Of a DNA stretch of 36,709 nt, positions 1 through 7,875 are shown piece by piece (within the stretch, counting starts at the first letter, position 1; each line of letters opens with the position of its first letter). Under the pieces are notes generated by a model. That model did no database searches and had not been told where the DNA came from. It was given only the letters and a program-made list of their open reading frames with translations. Made by a program: the position numbers and the translations under genes. The DNA is from Bacteroidales bacterium. GTDB taxonomy: Bacteria; Bacteroidota; Bacteroidia; Bacteroidales; UBA932. The stretch spans positions 1-36,709 of the forward strand of contig JAFRQH010000019.1 in the NCBI GenBank assembly GCA_017428725.1, written 5' to 3'.

Positions 1-404
1 CGCGTGAGCGGGCGGAAGCCGAGCGCCTGGCGGCGGAACGCGCCGCACGCGAGCGTGCCGAGGCGGAGCGCCTGGCCGCGGAGATGCGCCAGCGCAACAC
101 CTTCTTCACCATCAACTCCGCCGAGATCTCCAGCGAGGAGGCCGGCAAGTTCGACCGCTACATCAACTGGCTGAAGGCCAACCCGGGCGTGCGGATCGCC
201 ATCGAAGGCTACGCCGACAAGGGCACGGGCACCCACAGCTACAACCAGAAACTCTCTGACAAGCGCGCCGCCGCGGTCAAGGACTTCCTCGTGGGCAGGG
301 GCATCGCCGCGTCCCGCATCATCGCCGTCGAAGGCAACGGAGACAAGGTCCAGCCGTTCGCCGAGAACGATCTCAACCGCGTCGTCATCATCTCCGTAGA
401 ATAG
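1..404 (+). CDS. OmpA-family protein, C-terminal part (5' truncated by window)
   Basis: The reading frame (first full codon at base 3) is open from the window edge, so the start lies upstream. The first ~27 visible residues are an Arg/Glu/Ala-rich helical stretch built on an ERAEAERLAAE-type repeat, probably a coiled-coil linker. It is followed by an OmpA C-terminal peptidoglycan-binding domain: EGYADKGTGTHSYNQKLSDKR carries the Asp, Asn and LS..RA positions of the family, and a late N-R pair (NDLNRVV) closes the domain. Such proteins anchor the outer membrane to peptidoglycan. The ATG at 84 lies inside the helix and is not a sensible start. The next gene begins 27 bases downstream, so the two may be cotranscribed. 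Confidence 0.85.
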   Translation, partial: RERAEAERLAAERAARERAEAERLAAEMRQRNTFFTINSAEISSEEAGKFDRYINWLKANPGVRIAIEGYADKGTGTHSYNQKLSDKRAAAVKDFLVGRGIAASRIIAVEGNGDKVQPFAENDLNRVVIISVE

Positions 405-431
405 CAAATGACAAACAAAAACCCATACACC

Positions 432-2714
432 ATGAAAAGAGGATTCTTCAGATTCGCAGCGGCGCTCATTGCGGGAGCGTCCCTGCTCGCCACCGCTTGC
501 ACCGACATCGGTGCCGACATCAAGAGCGTGGACGAAAAGTATTCCGAACTGCCCGGCAAGGTCGCCTCGCTGGAAAGCCAGCTGGGCGCCCTCCAGACCA
601 CCCTCGCGACGACCTACGAGACGATCGCGAACCACGATGCGGACATGCAGGGCCTGCGGGGTGAAATCACCGCCCTGCTGGACGCGAAGCTCGACAAGAG
701 CACCTACGAGGCTTTCCAGGCATCCGTGGCCAACGCCCAGACGGTCCTGGCGGGCCTGAAGTACGCGGACAAGGACTTCGTGAACCAGGTCGCCGGCCTG
801 CTGAAGGACCTTGCCGCCCTGACGGCGGGCGACTGGACGGCTGCGGGCGTGAAGTACGCGACCGTGCAGGAATACATCGATGGCGAAATCGCGCGCCTCG
901 AGGGCCGTCTCGCCACGGCTGAGAAGGCCATCGAAGAGCTGACCAAGGAGGGCGGCATCCTCGATCAGATCAAGAAGGACATCGAGGACCTCCAGAACAA
1001 GAAGCTGGACAAGCTGACCTTCGATGAGTACAAGGAGGCGACCGCCTTCACCATCGGCCTTCTCCAGAAAGCCATCACGAAGCTCGTGGCGCTGACGGGC
1101 GGTTTCCCGGAGGACACGACCATCAAGGACTACATCGACGCCCTCGCCACGAAGCTGGACGATTATGTCCTCACCAGCACCTTCAACGCATTCACCGCCA
1201 CCGTGGTCACGCTGGACAAGCTCGACGAACTGAAGACGGAATTGGACGGGCGTTTCAAGTCGCTCGAGGACTTGCTGAAAGGTGAATGGGGCGACAAGAC
1301 CGTGCAGCAGTACATCGACGACCAGATTTCCGTGCTCCAGGGACAGCTTGCCCAGATTACCAACACGGAAGGAACCGGTCGTCTGGACGTGCTCGAGTCT
1401 GCCGCCGCCGAGTATTTCAATCAGGTTGACAAGATCAGGGATCTCATAAAGTTTGCCGATGGGTATACGGGCGGATATGGCGATGGCCTCCAGGGCTACA
1501 TTGATGCCGGTGACATGTGGGCGCTCAATGCGGCCAAGGATTACACCGATGATTCTATTTACGATCTTATTGATCAGCTCAATGGTGTCTTTGATGAAAT
1601 ATTCTCCCGCGTGCAGAGCATCGTGCTTGTGCCTGCCTTCGATGACGGCAAGATGTCCATAGTCGGCAGCGGAGCGGAAGTCAACACGTTCAAGGTCATG
1701 CCGACGGATGCCGCCCAGGCCGTTGTGGAAGCGTTCGCCGAGTCCCCCGCTTCCTTCAGCCTCGATGTCAAGACCGTCGCCACCCGCGCGGGCGGCGAGG
1801 TCCCCCTCAAATTAACGGTGACGGATGTCAAGCTCAACGCGGAGAATGCCGACAAAGGTTGGGTGGACGTATCCGTGAACAGCAACTTCAACACGCTTTC
1901 GGCAGCGGATCAGGCTAAAAGCTATTCCGCCGCGCTGGTTATCAACGCCACTGGGGCATCCATCTCCAGCCCGTTCTACAATATCCACGTGGACAAGAAA
2001 ATCGTCAGAATGAAACTTACGCCCTTCGAAGAAATAAAAATCAAATGGGATTACGCATTCTATAAGGATATCTGTGACACACTCGTTTCCAAGATTTGGG
2101 TTGACGGAGACCGCAGTAAACTCATAGGTGGGGCGGTGAGGAAGGATCATTCTTGGAACGTTGTCTCCGGTGCTGATTATTTTGATGGTTATGGTGCAAT
2201 TTCGACGCATATCAATGACGAGAAAGCCATCGATGTGACTCTCTGTTCCGCCGCAGAGTATGGGGTTAGTGATTCCACCTATTTGCACTCCATTCAGATA
2301 TACGATCCCGTAGAGGACATTACTTATATCGGGGAGTTCAACTACATCGTCAAGGCCCGTCCCGCCGATACCGTGATCGAGCTGGATCCCGTCGAAGCGA
2401 AGGTCGGTGATACCTCGGTCGACATCGCTCCCCTCACGGCATTGTACAACAAACACAAGTCTTACTACTCCAAGTATTACCTTGCAGATGTTGCGCATGA
2501 CTTCGTCAATACGGCAAAGATTGACGCCAAAAAGGTTACCTTTGATGGTGCCAGTATCAGTGCTGCTGTGGGATGTCATTTCGGATTTGATTCCGGCGAA
2601 GAGAAGACATTCTTCTCGATCGACCTGAACAAGGCCGGTGCGTGGAAGGTATATGTGTACACGCACTTCGTCAATGTGGGCTATACCTTCATCGTTCCCA
2701 TCAATGTGAAGTAA
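432..2714 (+). CDS. Long coiled-coil surface lipoprotein
   Basis: A 760-aa protein. The start is placed at ATG 432 because it directly precedes a lipoprotein signal (MKRGFFRF, hydrophobic core, lipobox LLATAC); an in-frame ATG at 408 would only prepend polar residues. Residues ~30-370 are heptad-rich and contain recurring modules with a conserved Y-I-D: TVQEYIDGEIARLEG, TIKDYIDALATKLDD, TVQQYIDDQISVLQG, LQGYIDAGDMW. Some are preceded by a Trp-containing G-x-W segment. This resembles the N-terminal coiled-coil domains of Bacteroidales surface lipoproteins (DUF4988/PL29 N-terminal type), a family-level guess. The C-terminal ~390 residues look beta-rich. The 5' half has GC-rich codons, while the 3' part from about base 1430 is distinctly more AT-rich. 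Function unknown. Confidence 0.8.
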   Translation: MKRGFFRFAAALIAGASLLATACTDIGADIKSVDEKYSELPGKVASLESQLGALQTTLATTYETIANHDADMQGLRGEITALLDAKLDKSTYEAFQASVANAQTVLAGLKYADKDFVNQVAGLLKDLAALTAGDWTAAGVKYATVQEYIDGEIARLEGRLATAEKAIEELTKEGGILDQIKKDIEDLQNKKLDKLTFDEYKEATAFTIGLLQKAITKLVALTGGFPEDTTIKDYIDALATKLDDYVLTSTFNAFTATVVTLDKLDELKTELDGRFKSLEDLLKGEWGDKTVQQYIDDQISVLQGQLAQITNTEGTGRLDVLESAAAEYFNQVDKIRDLIKFADGYTGGYGDGLQGYIDAGDMWALNAAKDYTDDSIYDLIDQLNGVFDEIFSRVQSIVLVPAFDDGKMSIVGSGAEVNTFKVMPTDAAQAVVEAFAESPASFSLDVKTVATRAGGEVPLKLTVTDVKLNAENADKGWVDVSVNSNFNTLSAADQAKSYSAALVINATGASISSPFYNIHVDKKIVRMKLTPFEEIKIKWDYAFYKDICDTLVSKIWVDGDRSKLIGGAVRKDHSWNVVSGADYFDGYGAISTHINDEKAIDVTLCSAAEYGVSDSTYLHSIQIYDPVEDITYIGEFNYIVKARPADTVIELDPVEAKVGDTSVDIAPLTALYNKHKSYYSKYYLADVAHDFVNTAKIDAKKVTFDGASISAAVGCHFGFDSGEEKTFFSIDLNKAGAWKVYVYTHFVNVGYTFIVPINVK

Positions 2715-2733
2715 TCTGCCAGTGCACGAAAGC

Positions 2734-2766
2734 AGACGCTCTCCGGGAGGAGGGCGTCTCTTTTTT
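2734..2766 (+). terminator. Rho-independent terminator after the lipoprotein gene
   Basis: An 11-bp stem (2734-2744 with 2749-2759, including one G-T pair) closes a GGGA loop and is followed by C and six T. It starts 20 bases after the stop at 2714. Confidence 0.9.
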
Positions 2767-2768
2767 AT

Positions 2769-2776
2769 TATCTTTG
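2769..2776 (+). promoter_or_regulatory. Promoter -7 element of the M28 peptidase gene
   Basis: TATCTTTG matches the Bacteroidota -7 consensus TAnnTTTG. It begins within the T-tract of the preceding terminator and lies 20 bases before the ATG at 2797. Confidence 0.75.
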
Positions 2777-2796
2777 GACAGAAAAACCCAGTCAGT

Positions 2797-4134
2797 ATGA
2801 AAAGGTTCCTTTCTTATATGACAGTGGTCGCGGCCGCCGTGTGCCTGTACAGCTCCTGCCAGCCCCGCCAGGCCGCGCCGGCCGCGGGGGCGGACCCGGT
2901 GATCGCCCGGGCGCTCGCCGCCGTGAGCATCGACAGCGTGCGCACCTATATCGACGAGCTTGTGGCGCTCCACACCCGCCACACGCTCAGCGCCCAGTCC
3001 GACCCGGAGCGCGGGATCGGTGCGGCCGTGGACTACCTGGCCGGGCGCTGCGAGGCCTGGGCCCGGACTGCGCCGGCAGGCCGGCCGGAGCCGGTCATCG
3101 AGCGGGTGTCCTATACCGTGGGGGAGAACGGCGGCCGCTATGACCGCGTCACGCAGGTCCCCGAGCTGATGGTCACGCTCCCCGGCACAAGTGGGGAGCG
3201 TGAGATCCTGCTGATGGCCCACATCGACACGCGGGTACGGGACGTGATGGACTCCACGGCCTTCGCACCGGGCGCCGACGACGACGGCAGCGGGCTCGCC
3301 TGCCTGCTGGAGACGGTCCGCATCCTGTCCGGCATCCCGCTGGAGCAGACGGTCAAGTGCCTGTTCGTCTCCGGCGAGGAGCAGGGCCTGGACGGCTCCA
3401 GGCACCTGGCGGCCCGGGCCCGCGCTGAAGGGTGGCCGGTGCAGGCCGTGCTCAACAACGATATGATCGGGAACGTGCGCGCCAGCGGCACGGAGCTGCG
3501 CGAGGACCACAAGGTCCGCGTCTTCTCCGAGAGCCGCAGCGGCGAGGACACGGATTCCCGCCAGCTGGCGCGCTACATCAGGGAGATGGCAGCCGTCTAC
3601 GTCCCGGAGCAGGAAGTCGTGCTCAACTACCGCGCGGACCGTTACGGCCGCGGCGGCGACCACTCCTCCTTCCAGCGCGAGGGCTTCACGGCCGTGCGCG
3701 TGTGTGAATACTGCGAGGATTACGAAAGGACCCACCAGGATGTGCGGACGGAGGACGGCGTGGACTACGGCGACTTGCCCGCCTACGTCGATTTCCCCTA
3801 TCTGGTGCGGAACATCCGGGTCAACCTGGCCGCGGTGATGTCCCTGGCCCAGGCCCCGGCGGCTCCGGCGGTGGCCCGGATCGCGAACGCCCGGGAGCTG
3901 GACAACAATACGGTCCTGACCTGGGATCCCGTCCCGGGAGCCGCCTCCTACCAGATCCTCTGCCGCGAGACGGACGGCGCCGCGTGGCTGCCCGCCCTGC
4001 CCCTGGGCCTGTCGGACCAGGTCCCGGCGGACGTGACGGAGTTCCGCTGTCCGCTCAGCAAGGACAACTACTACTTCGCGGTCCGGGCCCTCTCGCCCGG
4101 CGGCCACCCCGGCCTGCCGGCCGTGGCGCGGTAA
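2797..4134 (+). CDS. Secreted lipoprotein M28 zinc peptidase with C-terminal FN3-like domain
   Basis: A 445-aa protein. The ATG at 2797 starts a lipoprotein signal (MKRFLSYM, lipobox LYSSC) and follows the TATCTTTG promoter, so it is preferred over the longer frame. The two-zinc site of family M28 is complete: H142 (AHIDT), D161 (GADDDGSG), E194-E195 (SGEEQGL), D222 (NNDMIG) and H289 (GGDHSSF). The family removes N-terminal residues from peptides (aminopeptidase). The last ~90 residues, after the Ala/Pro linker AQAPAAPAVA, look like one fibronectin-III-like domain (TWDPVPGAASYQI, YYFAVRALSPGG). The protein is probably anchored in the envelope and used in peptide scavenging. It converges on the next gene, leaving 4 bases between the stops. 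Confidence 0.9.
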   Translation: MKRFLSYMTVVAAAVCLYSSCQPRQAAPAAGADPVIARALAAVSIDSVRTYIDELVALHTRHTLSAQSDPERGIGAAVDYLAGRCEAWARTAPAGRPEPVIERVSYTVGENGGRYDRVTQVPELMVTLPGTSGEREILLMAHIDTRVRDVMDSTAFAPGADDDGSGLACLLETVRILSGIPLEQTVKCLFVSGEEQGLDGSRHLAARARAEGWPVQAVLNNDMIGNVRASGTELREDHKVRVFSESRSGEDTDSRQLARYIREMAAVYVPEQEVVLNYRADRYGRGGDHSSFQREGFTAVRVCEYCEDYERTHQDVRTEDGVDYGDLPAYVDFPYLVRNIRVNLAAVMSLAQAPAAPAVARIANARELDNNTVLTWDPVPGAASYQILCRETDGAAWLPALPLGLSDQVPADVTEFRCPLSKDNYYFAVRALSPGGHPGLPAVAR

Positions 4135-4138
4135 GGGA

Positions 4139-4888
4139 TTATTCGCGGACGGAGACACTCATCGTGCCGGAGGAGCCCAGTACAGTCTCCAAACCGAGGA
4201 TCCGGCAGTCGCTCCCGGAAGAACACCAGACGGTGATCTCGTTGCCGCTGCCATTCTCCATCAGGCCGCGGTCCTTCATCTTGACGTGGAAGCGTTTCGC
4301 CCCGATGCCGGGGAAACGCTCCGTGTCGCCGCCCTCACAGGTGAGTGTGGCGGCGACGGACTTGCCGCCCATCAGCAGGTGCATGGCGCGGGAACTCCCG
4401 TCCGGGATGTCCGCGAAACGGATATATACCAGCAGGGAGAGCAGGTCCATCGTGCGGCCGTCCAGCGATAGGGTCTGTTGCTCGGGCGCTGCCGGCGGCC
4501 GGACGACAAGGGTGGTGATGGTACCGGAGGCCTTGTCGTAGGTACATTCGAACTTGCCTTCGCGACCGCCTTTCTTGATGGGATTGATATAGTAGACGGG
4601 CTCGTGGCTGCGGGGGGTGAGGTAGGCATCTGCCAGGTATTCCGCATTCATGAACAGGCGGAAGATGGATATGGCGCGGATGGATGCGCGGGCGTGCAGG
4701 ACGGCCTTCCCGTCCAGTTGGTCGTTCTCCAGGGAGATGGTTGCGTCGGCCACCTTTGTGTTGAGGATTCCCTGCGTGTAGCGGACCTCGTACTTGGTCT
4801 CGCCCAGGGCGGCCTTGGTGACCTCCCTGGCGGAAGTCACGGCGCCGGCGGCCAGCAGGGCGAGAAGGATGGATAACGTGCGTTTCAT
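4139..4888 (-). CDS. DUF3108 domain periplasmic protein
   Basis: A 249-aa protein. The start is put at 4888 (MKRTLSILLALLAAGAV, a signal peptide ending near TSA-RE); the longer frame adds only MSDSDMYLH. The body (KYEVRYTQGILNTKVADATI, then FRLFMNAEYLADAYL, YYINPIKKGGREG) fits the DUF3108 family of exported Bacteroidota proteins, whose biochemical role is unknown. It lies 13 bases downstream of the DUF4421 gene on the same strand and is probably cotranscribed with it; the pair may act together at the envelope. Family assignment is by recognition of overall pattern. Confidence 0.75.
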   Translation of the reverse strand: MKRTLSILLALLAAGAVTSAREVTKAALGETKYEVRYTQGILNTKVADATISLENDQLDGKAVLHARASIRAISIFRLFMNAEYLADAYLTPRSHEPVYYINPIKKGGREGKFECTYDKASGTITTLVVRPPAAPEQQTLSLDGRTMDLLSLLVYIRFADIPDGSSRAMHLLMGGKSVAATLTCEGGDTERFPGIGAKRFHVKMKDRGLMENGSGNEITVWCSSGSDCRILGLETVLGSSGTMSVSVRE

Positions 4889-4901
4889 ATGTAGGTACAT
4901 A

Positions 4902-6053
4902 TCAGAATCGGACATTGAACTGGAGACGCGTGGTCAGACCGTAGAATGAGCCGCCGGTCTTGGTCTCGTAGCGCTGGCGGGTCTGCTCGTCCAGGTTGAC
5001 GGAACTGATCCCGCGGAACGCGGAGCGGTTGTAGGTGAGGATCGCGCAGAGGATGAAGCGGTCCCAGGAGAAACTGGCTCCCGCCCGGGCGGCGATGCTG
5101 ACGCCGGGCAGGCCGAAAGTATGCTCCCGGGTGGTCTTGCCTTCGGTGACGTGGTCGGGGTCGGAGACGTCGTAGACGGTGGAGTGCAGGTGGTTGTAGA
5201 CCGACAGGGCCGGTACGAAGGTCGCGTTGACGGTCAGGTTGCGCAGGCCTTTGACGCCCCGGCCGGCCGGGGTGCGGTGCAGGGGGACCCAGTTGTAGGA
5301 ATAGCCGGCGCCGAGCGAGAAGTCGCCGTTGCGGTAGCGGCCGACGTGGTCGTGGGACTCCCGCACGAGGACGTCGCGCAGGTCGTAGCGGAACTCGCCC
5401 TGCGAGTAGGCGGCGCGCACCAGGAAGCTGCCGGCGGAGCGGCGCTGGATCCGGTTGCGTCCCGTGATGGCCGAATACGAGAACTGGCTGGGATTGAAGA
5501 AGTAGAAGGCGTCGGCCACCAGGTTGCGCATCTCTCCCGGGTACTGGCTCGAGAAGTTCACGGGAGAGGAATACGACCCGCCGCTGACGGTCCCGTCGAG
5601 GAAGTCGCGGGTGGTGTAGTACTGGAGGCTCACCCCGAACCGGGCCGGCGTGAAGGCGATGTAGGTGAATTTGTTGCGCGGACCGCCCTGCTTGCCGAAC
5701 TCGGTCGTGTAGATGAGTTGGAGCGAGCCGCAGGTCAGTCCGCCGCCGAATTTCCGGTAGCGGTCATTGCGCAGGTGGCCGGTCATATGGGTGGGCGGGA
5801 CCTCCCCGGAGCCCTGGAGGGAGACGTCGCTGTGGGTCTCCATCCCGGTCCGGATCAGGTCGGCATCCAGCGCGACGGACCAGGGGGCGTCCAACTTCCA
5901 CACATAGGTCGTATCGTAGATCTTGCCGGACGCGCTCAGCTTGTCCTTGGCGAAGCTGACTGCCTGCGCGAACCAGCCCGGACGGGCTTCCTGCGCCCGG
6001 AGGGCGGGGAGGGCGAGACAGAGCGTCACAAAGAAGAGGAGTGGCTTTTTCAT
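4902..6053 (-). CDS. DUF4421 outer-membrane protein
   Basis: A 383-aa protein. The ATG at 6053 begins a clean signal peptide (MKKPLLFFVTLCLALPALRAQ); the frame extends further upstream but past its own promoter element. After residue ~50 the sequence alternates hydrophobic and polar residues with many Tyr/Phe and Gly and ends in an aromatic Phe (RLQFNVRF), as expected for an outer-membrane beta-barrel. Segments such as YDTTYVWKLDAPW and RKFGGGLTCGSLQLIY match the DUF4421 family. No enzymatic motif is visible. First gene of a two-gene unit with the DUF3108 gene. Confidence 0.75.
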   Translation of the reverse strand: MKKPLLFFVTLCLALPALRAQEARPGWFAQAVSFAKDKLSASGKIYDTTYVWKLDAPWSVALDADLIRTGMETHSDVSLQGSGEVPPTHMTGHLRNDRYRKFGGGLTCGSLQLIYTTEFGKQGGPRNKFTYIAFTPARFGVSLQYYTTRDFLDGTVSGGSYSSPVNFSSQYPGEMRNLVADAFYFFNPSQFSYSAITGRNRIQRRSAGSFLVRAAYSQGEFRYDLRDVLVRESHDHVGRYRNGDFSLGAGYSYNWVPLHRTPAGRGVKGLRNLTVNATFVPALSVYNHLHSTVYDVSDPDHVTEGKTTREHTFGLPGVSIAARAGASFSWDRFILCAILTYNRSAFRGISSVNLDEQTRQRYETKTGGSFYGLTTRLQFNVRF

Positions 6054-6057
6054 ACGG

Positions 6058-6089
6058 CAAAAATACGAAATAATCCGGCCACTGCGCAA
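6058..6089 (-). promoter_or_regulatory. Promoter of the DUF4421-DUF3108 pair
   Basis: On the minus strand TATTTTTG (6065-6058) matches the -7 consensus, and a TTG (6089-6087) lies 21 bases upstream as the -33 element. Only four bases separate the -7 element from the ATG at 6053, so the mRNA should be nearly leaderless. Confidence 0.65.
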
Positions 6090-6108
6090 ATAACTGCGAT
6101 ATTGGCTA

Positions 6109-7779
6109 TTACTTCTTCTCGGGGTTCACGTAGCGGTCGCCCGTCTGCGCCTTGACGGCGTCGACGAAGACCGGGGCGTAGGCCGGGGAGGTCCGGCGGC
6201 CCGCCACCACCACGCCGTTCTCGCTGGGCTGCATGATCTGGTCGTTGTGCTTGACGATGAGGAGCTTGGCGAGCTTGTCCCAGCGCGTCATCATCCGGTC
6301 CGTGTAGGCCTCGGTCTTGGCGGTGAGGTATTCGGTGCGCTCGCCGGGGGTCATCGCCGCGGCGCGCTGCTCGACTTCCTTCTGGTCCTCGGCATAGTAG
6401 TCCTCGAGCTCCGTCTGGGCTTCGCGCAGGTCACCGATCATCGCGCTCCAGCGCGGATAGACCATATTCGCCACGAAGTTGTTCATCCAGAAGGCGCTCT
6501 CGGTGCTGAACTCGCGGAGGTTGTTGTTCTCGCGGCGGAAGGGGGCCGGGATGCGGCTGATGCCGCAGTAGGCGGGCACGTAAGCGACCATCGTGGCGTC
6601 GTCCATGTTGAAATAGGTCACGCCGCCCACGGCGTCAGGGAGCCAGGAGCGCATCTGGCAGACCATCGTCATCCCGCTCTGCTGGCAGCCGATCGGGCGC
6701 TCGCGGAACATCGCCGTGCCGTCGCTGCTCTCGAAGTTGACGGGCTGGTTGCGGTAGGGGGACGCCCAGGGGCCGGCGCTCAGGTCGGCGGTCATGTCCA
6801 GGGCCGTGCCCTCATAGTGGTCGCGCATGTCGTTCATCAGTTCGCGCACGGAGATGGGCTTGTCGGGCACGATCCAGAGCGGCAGGTGGTCGATGACCTC
6901 GGTGTGGCCGTTGAGGAAGGGCAGGTAGGCGTCCATCTTGGCCGGGTCGGTGTGGTGGCGGAAGAAGCTCCACACACGCGCCTCGCAGTAGCGGATGGCG
7001 CTGAAATCCAGCGGGCCGTAGGCCTCGCGGAAGCTGAAGTCGGCGTCCGTGCCGGAGTAGAATCCCAGTTCGCGGGCCGTGGAGATGACATCGGCGGCAT
7101 ACATGCACTCGCCCTCGATGACGCAGAAGCCGAGCTTCTTGTCGACCTTGCGGGCTTGCGGGAACTGCTGGATGCGGCTGGAGTTGGCGTAGGCGCAGAC
7201 GGCGTCGTCGGGCACGCGCAGCGCCACCCATACGGCGCCCTTGCGGCCGGGACCCTTGCCGACCATCTCCATGATCCAGGCCTCTTCCTTGTCACAGACG
7301 GCGAAGGACTCGCCCGTGGAGGCATAGCCGTACTCCTGTACGAGATTGTGCATCTGGGCGATGGCCTCGCGGGCGGTGGTGCTGCGCTGCAGGGCGAGGT
7401 CCATCAGAGTGAAGTAATCCAGGTACCCCTCCGGGTCGCGCAGGCCGCTGCGCCCGCCCCAGGTGGTCTCGACGATGCTGACCTGGTTCTCGTTCATCAG
7501 GCCCACCACGCCGTAGGTGTAGTCGGCCTGGGCGATGTAGCGCGGCGTGGCGTTGGGGCCGTAGCCGCGCAGGGCGATCATCTCGCCCGGGGCGTGGCGC
7601 CCGGGGGCGGAGTAGCTGAGCGGCATTAGGAAGCCGAAGCTGTCGCAGTTGTAGGTACACATCACGCTCCCGTCGGCGGAGGCGCGCTTGCCGACGATCA
7701 GGTTGGTGCAGGCGTCGGCCGGGGAGGAGAGAAGCAGGGTCGCAGTAGCGATGATTGACAATAATGTAGCAGTTCTCAT
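6109..7779 (-). CDS. Secreted C69-family dipeptidase
   Basis: A 556-aa protein, a usual length for Bacteroidota C69 dipeptidases. The ATG at 7779 (MRTATLLSIIATATLLLSS) gives a signal peptide cleaved before the nucleophile Cys of DACTNLIVGKRASADGSV; this N-terminal Cys becomes residue 1 of the mature Ntn-type hydrolase. Other family segments are present: ADYTYGVVGLMNENQVSIVETTWGG, the GYASTGESFAVCDKEEAWIMEM stretch and YANSSRIQQFP. The enzyme likely cleaves dipeptides in the periplasm, in keeping with the M28 peptidase nearby. A TTG two codons upstream could also be read as a start but is less likely. Confidence 0.92.
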   Translation of the reverse strand: MRTATLLSIIATATLLLSSPADACTNLIVGKRASADGSVMCTYNCDSFGFLMPLSYSAPGRHAPGEMIALRGYGPNATPRYIAQADYTYGVVGLMNENQVSIVETTWGGRSGLRDPEGYLDYFTLMDLALQRSTTAREAIAQMHNLVQEYGYASTGESFAVCDKEEAWIMEMVGKGPGRKGAVWVALRVPDDAVCAYANSSRIQQFPQARKVDKKLGFCVIEGECMYAADVISTARELGFYSGTDADFSFREAYGPLDFSAIRYCEARVWSFFRHHTDPAKMDAYLPFLNGHTEVIDHLPLWIVPDKPISVRELMNDMRDHYEGTALDMTADLSAGPWASPYRNQPVNFESSDGTAMFRERPIGCQQSGMTMVCQMRSWLPDAVGGVTYFNMDDATMVAYVPAYCGISRIPAPFRRENNNLREFSTESAFWMNNFVANMVYPRWSAMIGDLREAQTELEDYYAEDQKEVEQRAAAMTPGERTEYLTAKTEAYTDRMMTRWDKLAKLLIVKHNDQIMQPSENGVVVAGRRTSPAYAPVFVDAVKAQTGDRYVNPEKK

Positions 7780-7800
7780 TTTCAAATGGTTTGATACCTA

Positions 7801-7808
7801 CAAAGATA
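7801..7808 (-). promoter_or_regulatory. Promoter -7 element of the C69 dipeptidase gene
   Basis: Minus-strand TATCTTTG, a perfect TAnnTTTG match, 21 bases before the ATG at 7779. No terminator-like hairpin is evident between here and the stop of the symporter gene at 7876. Confidence 0.75.
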
Positions 7809-7875
7809 AAAGATTGGGGAGAAAATCAGCCGTTTTTGTGTCCCGGGAAGCAAAAAAATGGGGGCGGCGTGCAGG

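Noticed and set aside
2701..4158. Long open frame on the minus strand opposite the M28 peptidase
   Set aside because: High-GC shadow: it lacks a signal or domain, has His/Gly/Val/Arg-skewed composition and lies wholly over a gene with complete catalytic residues.
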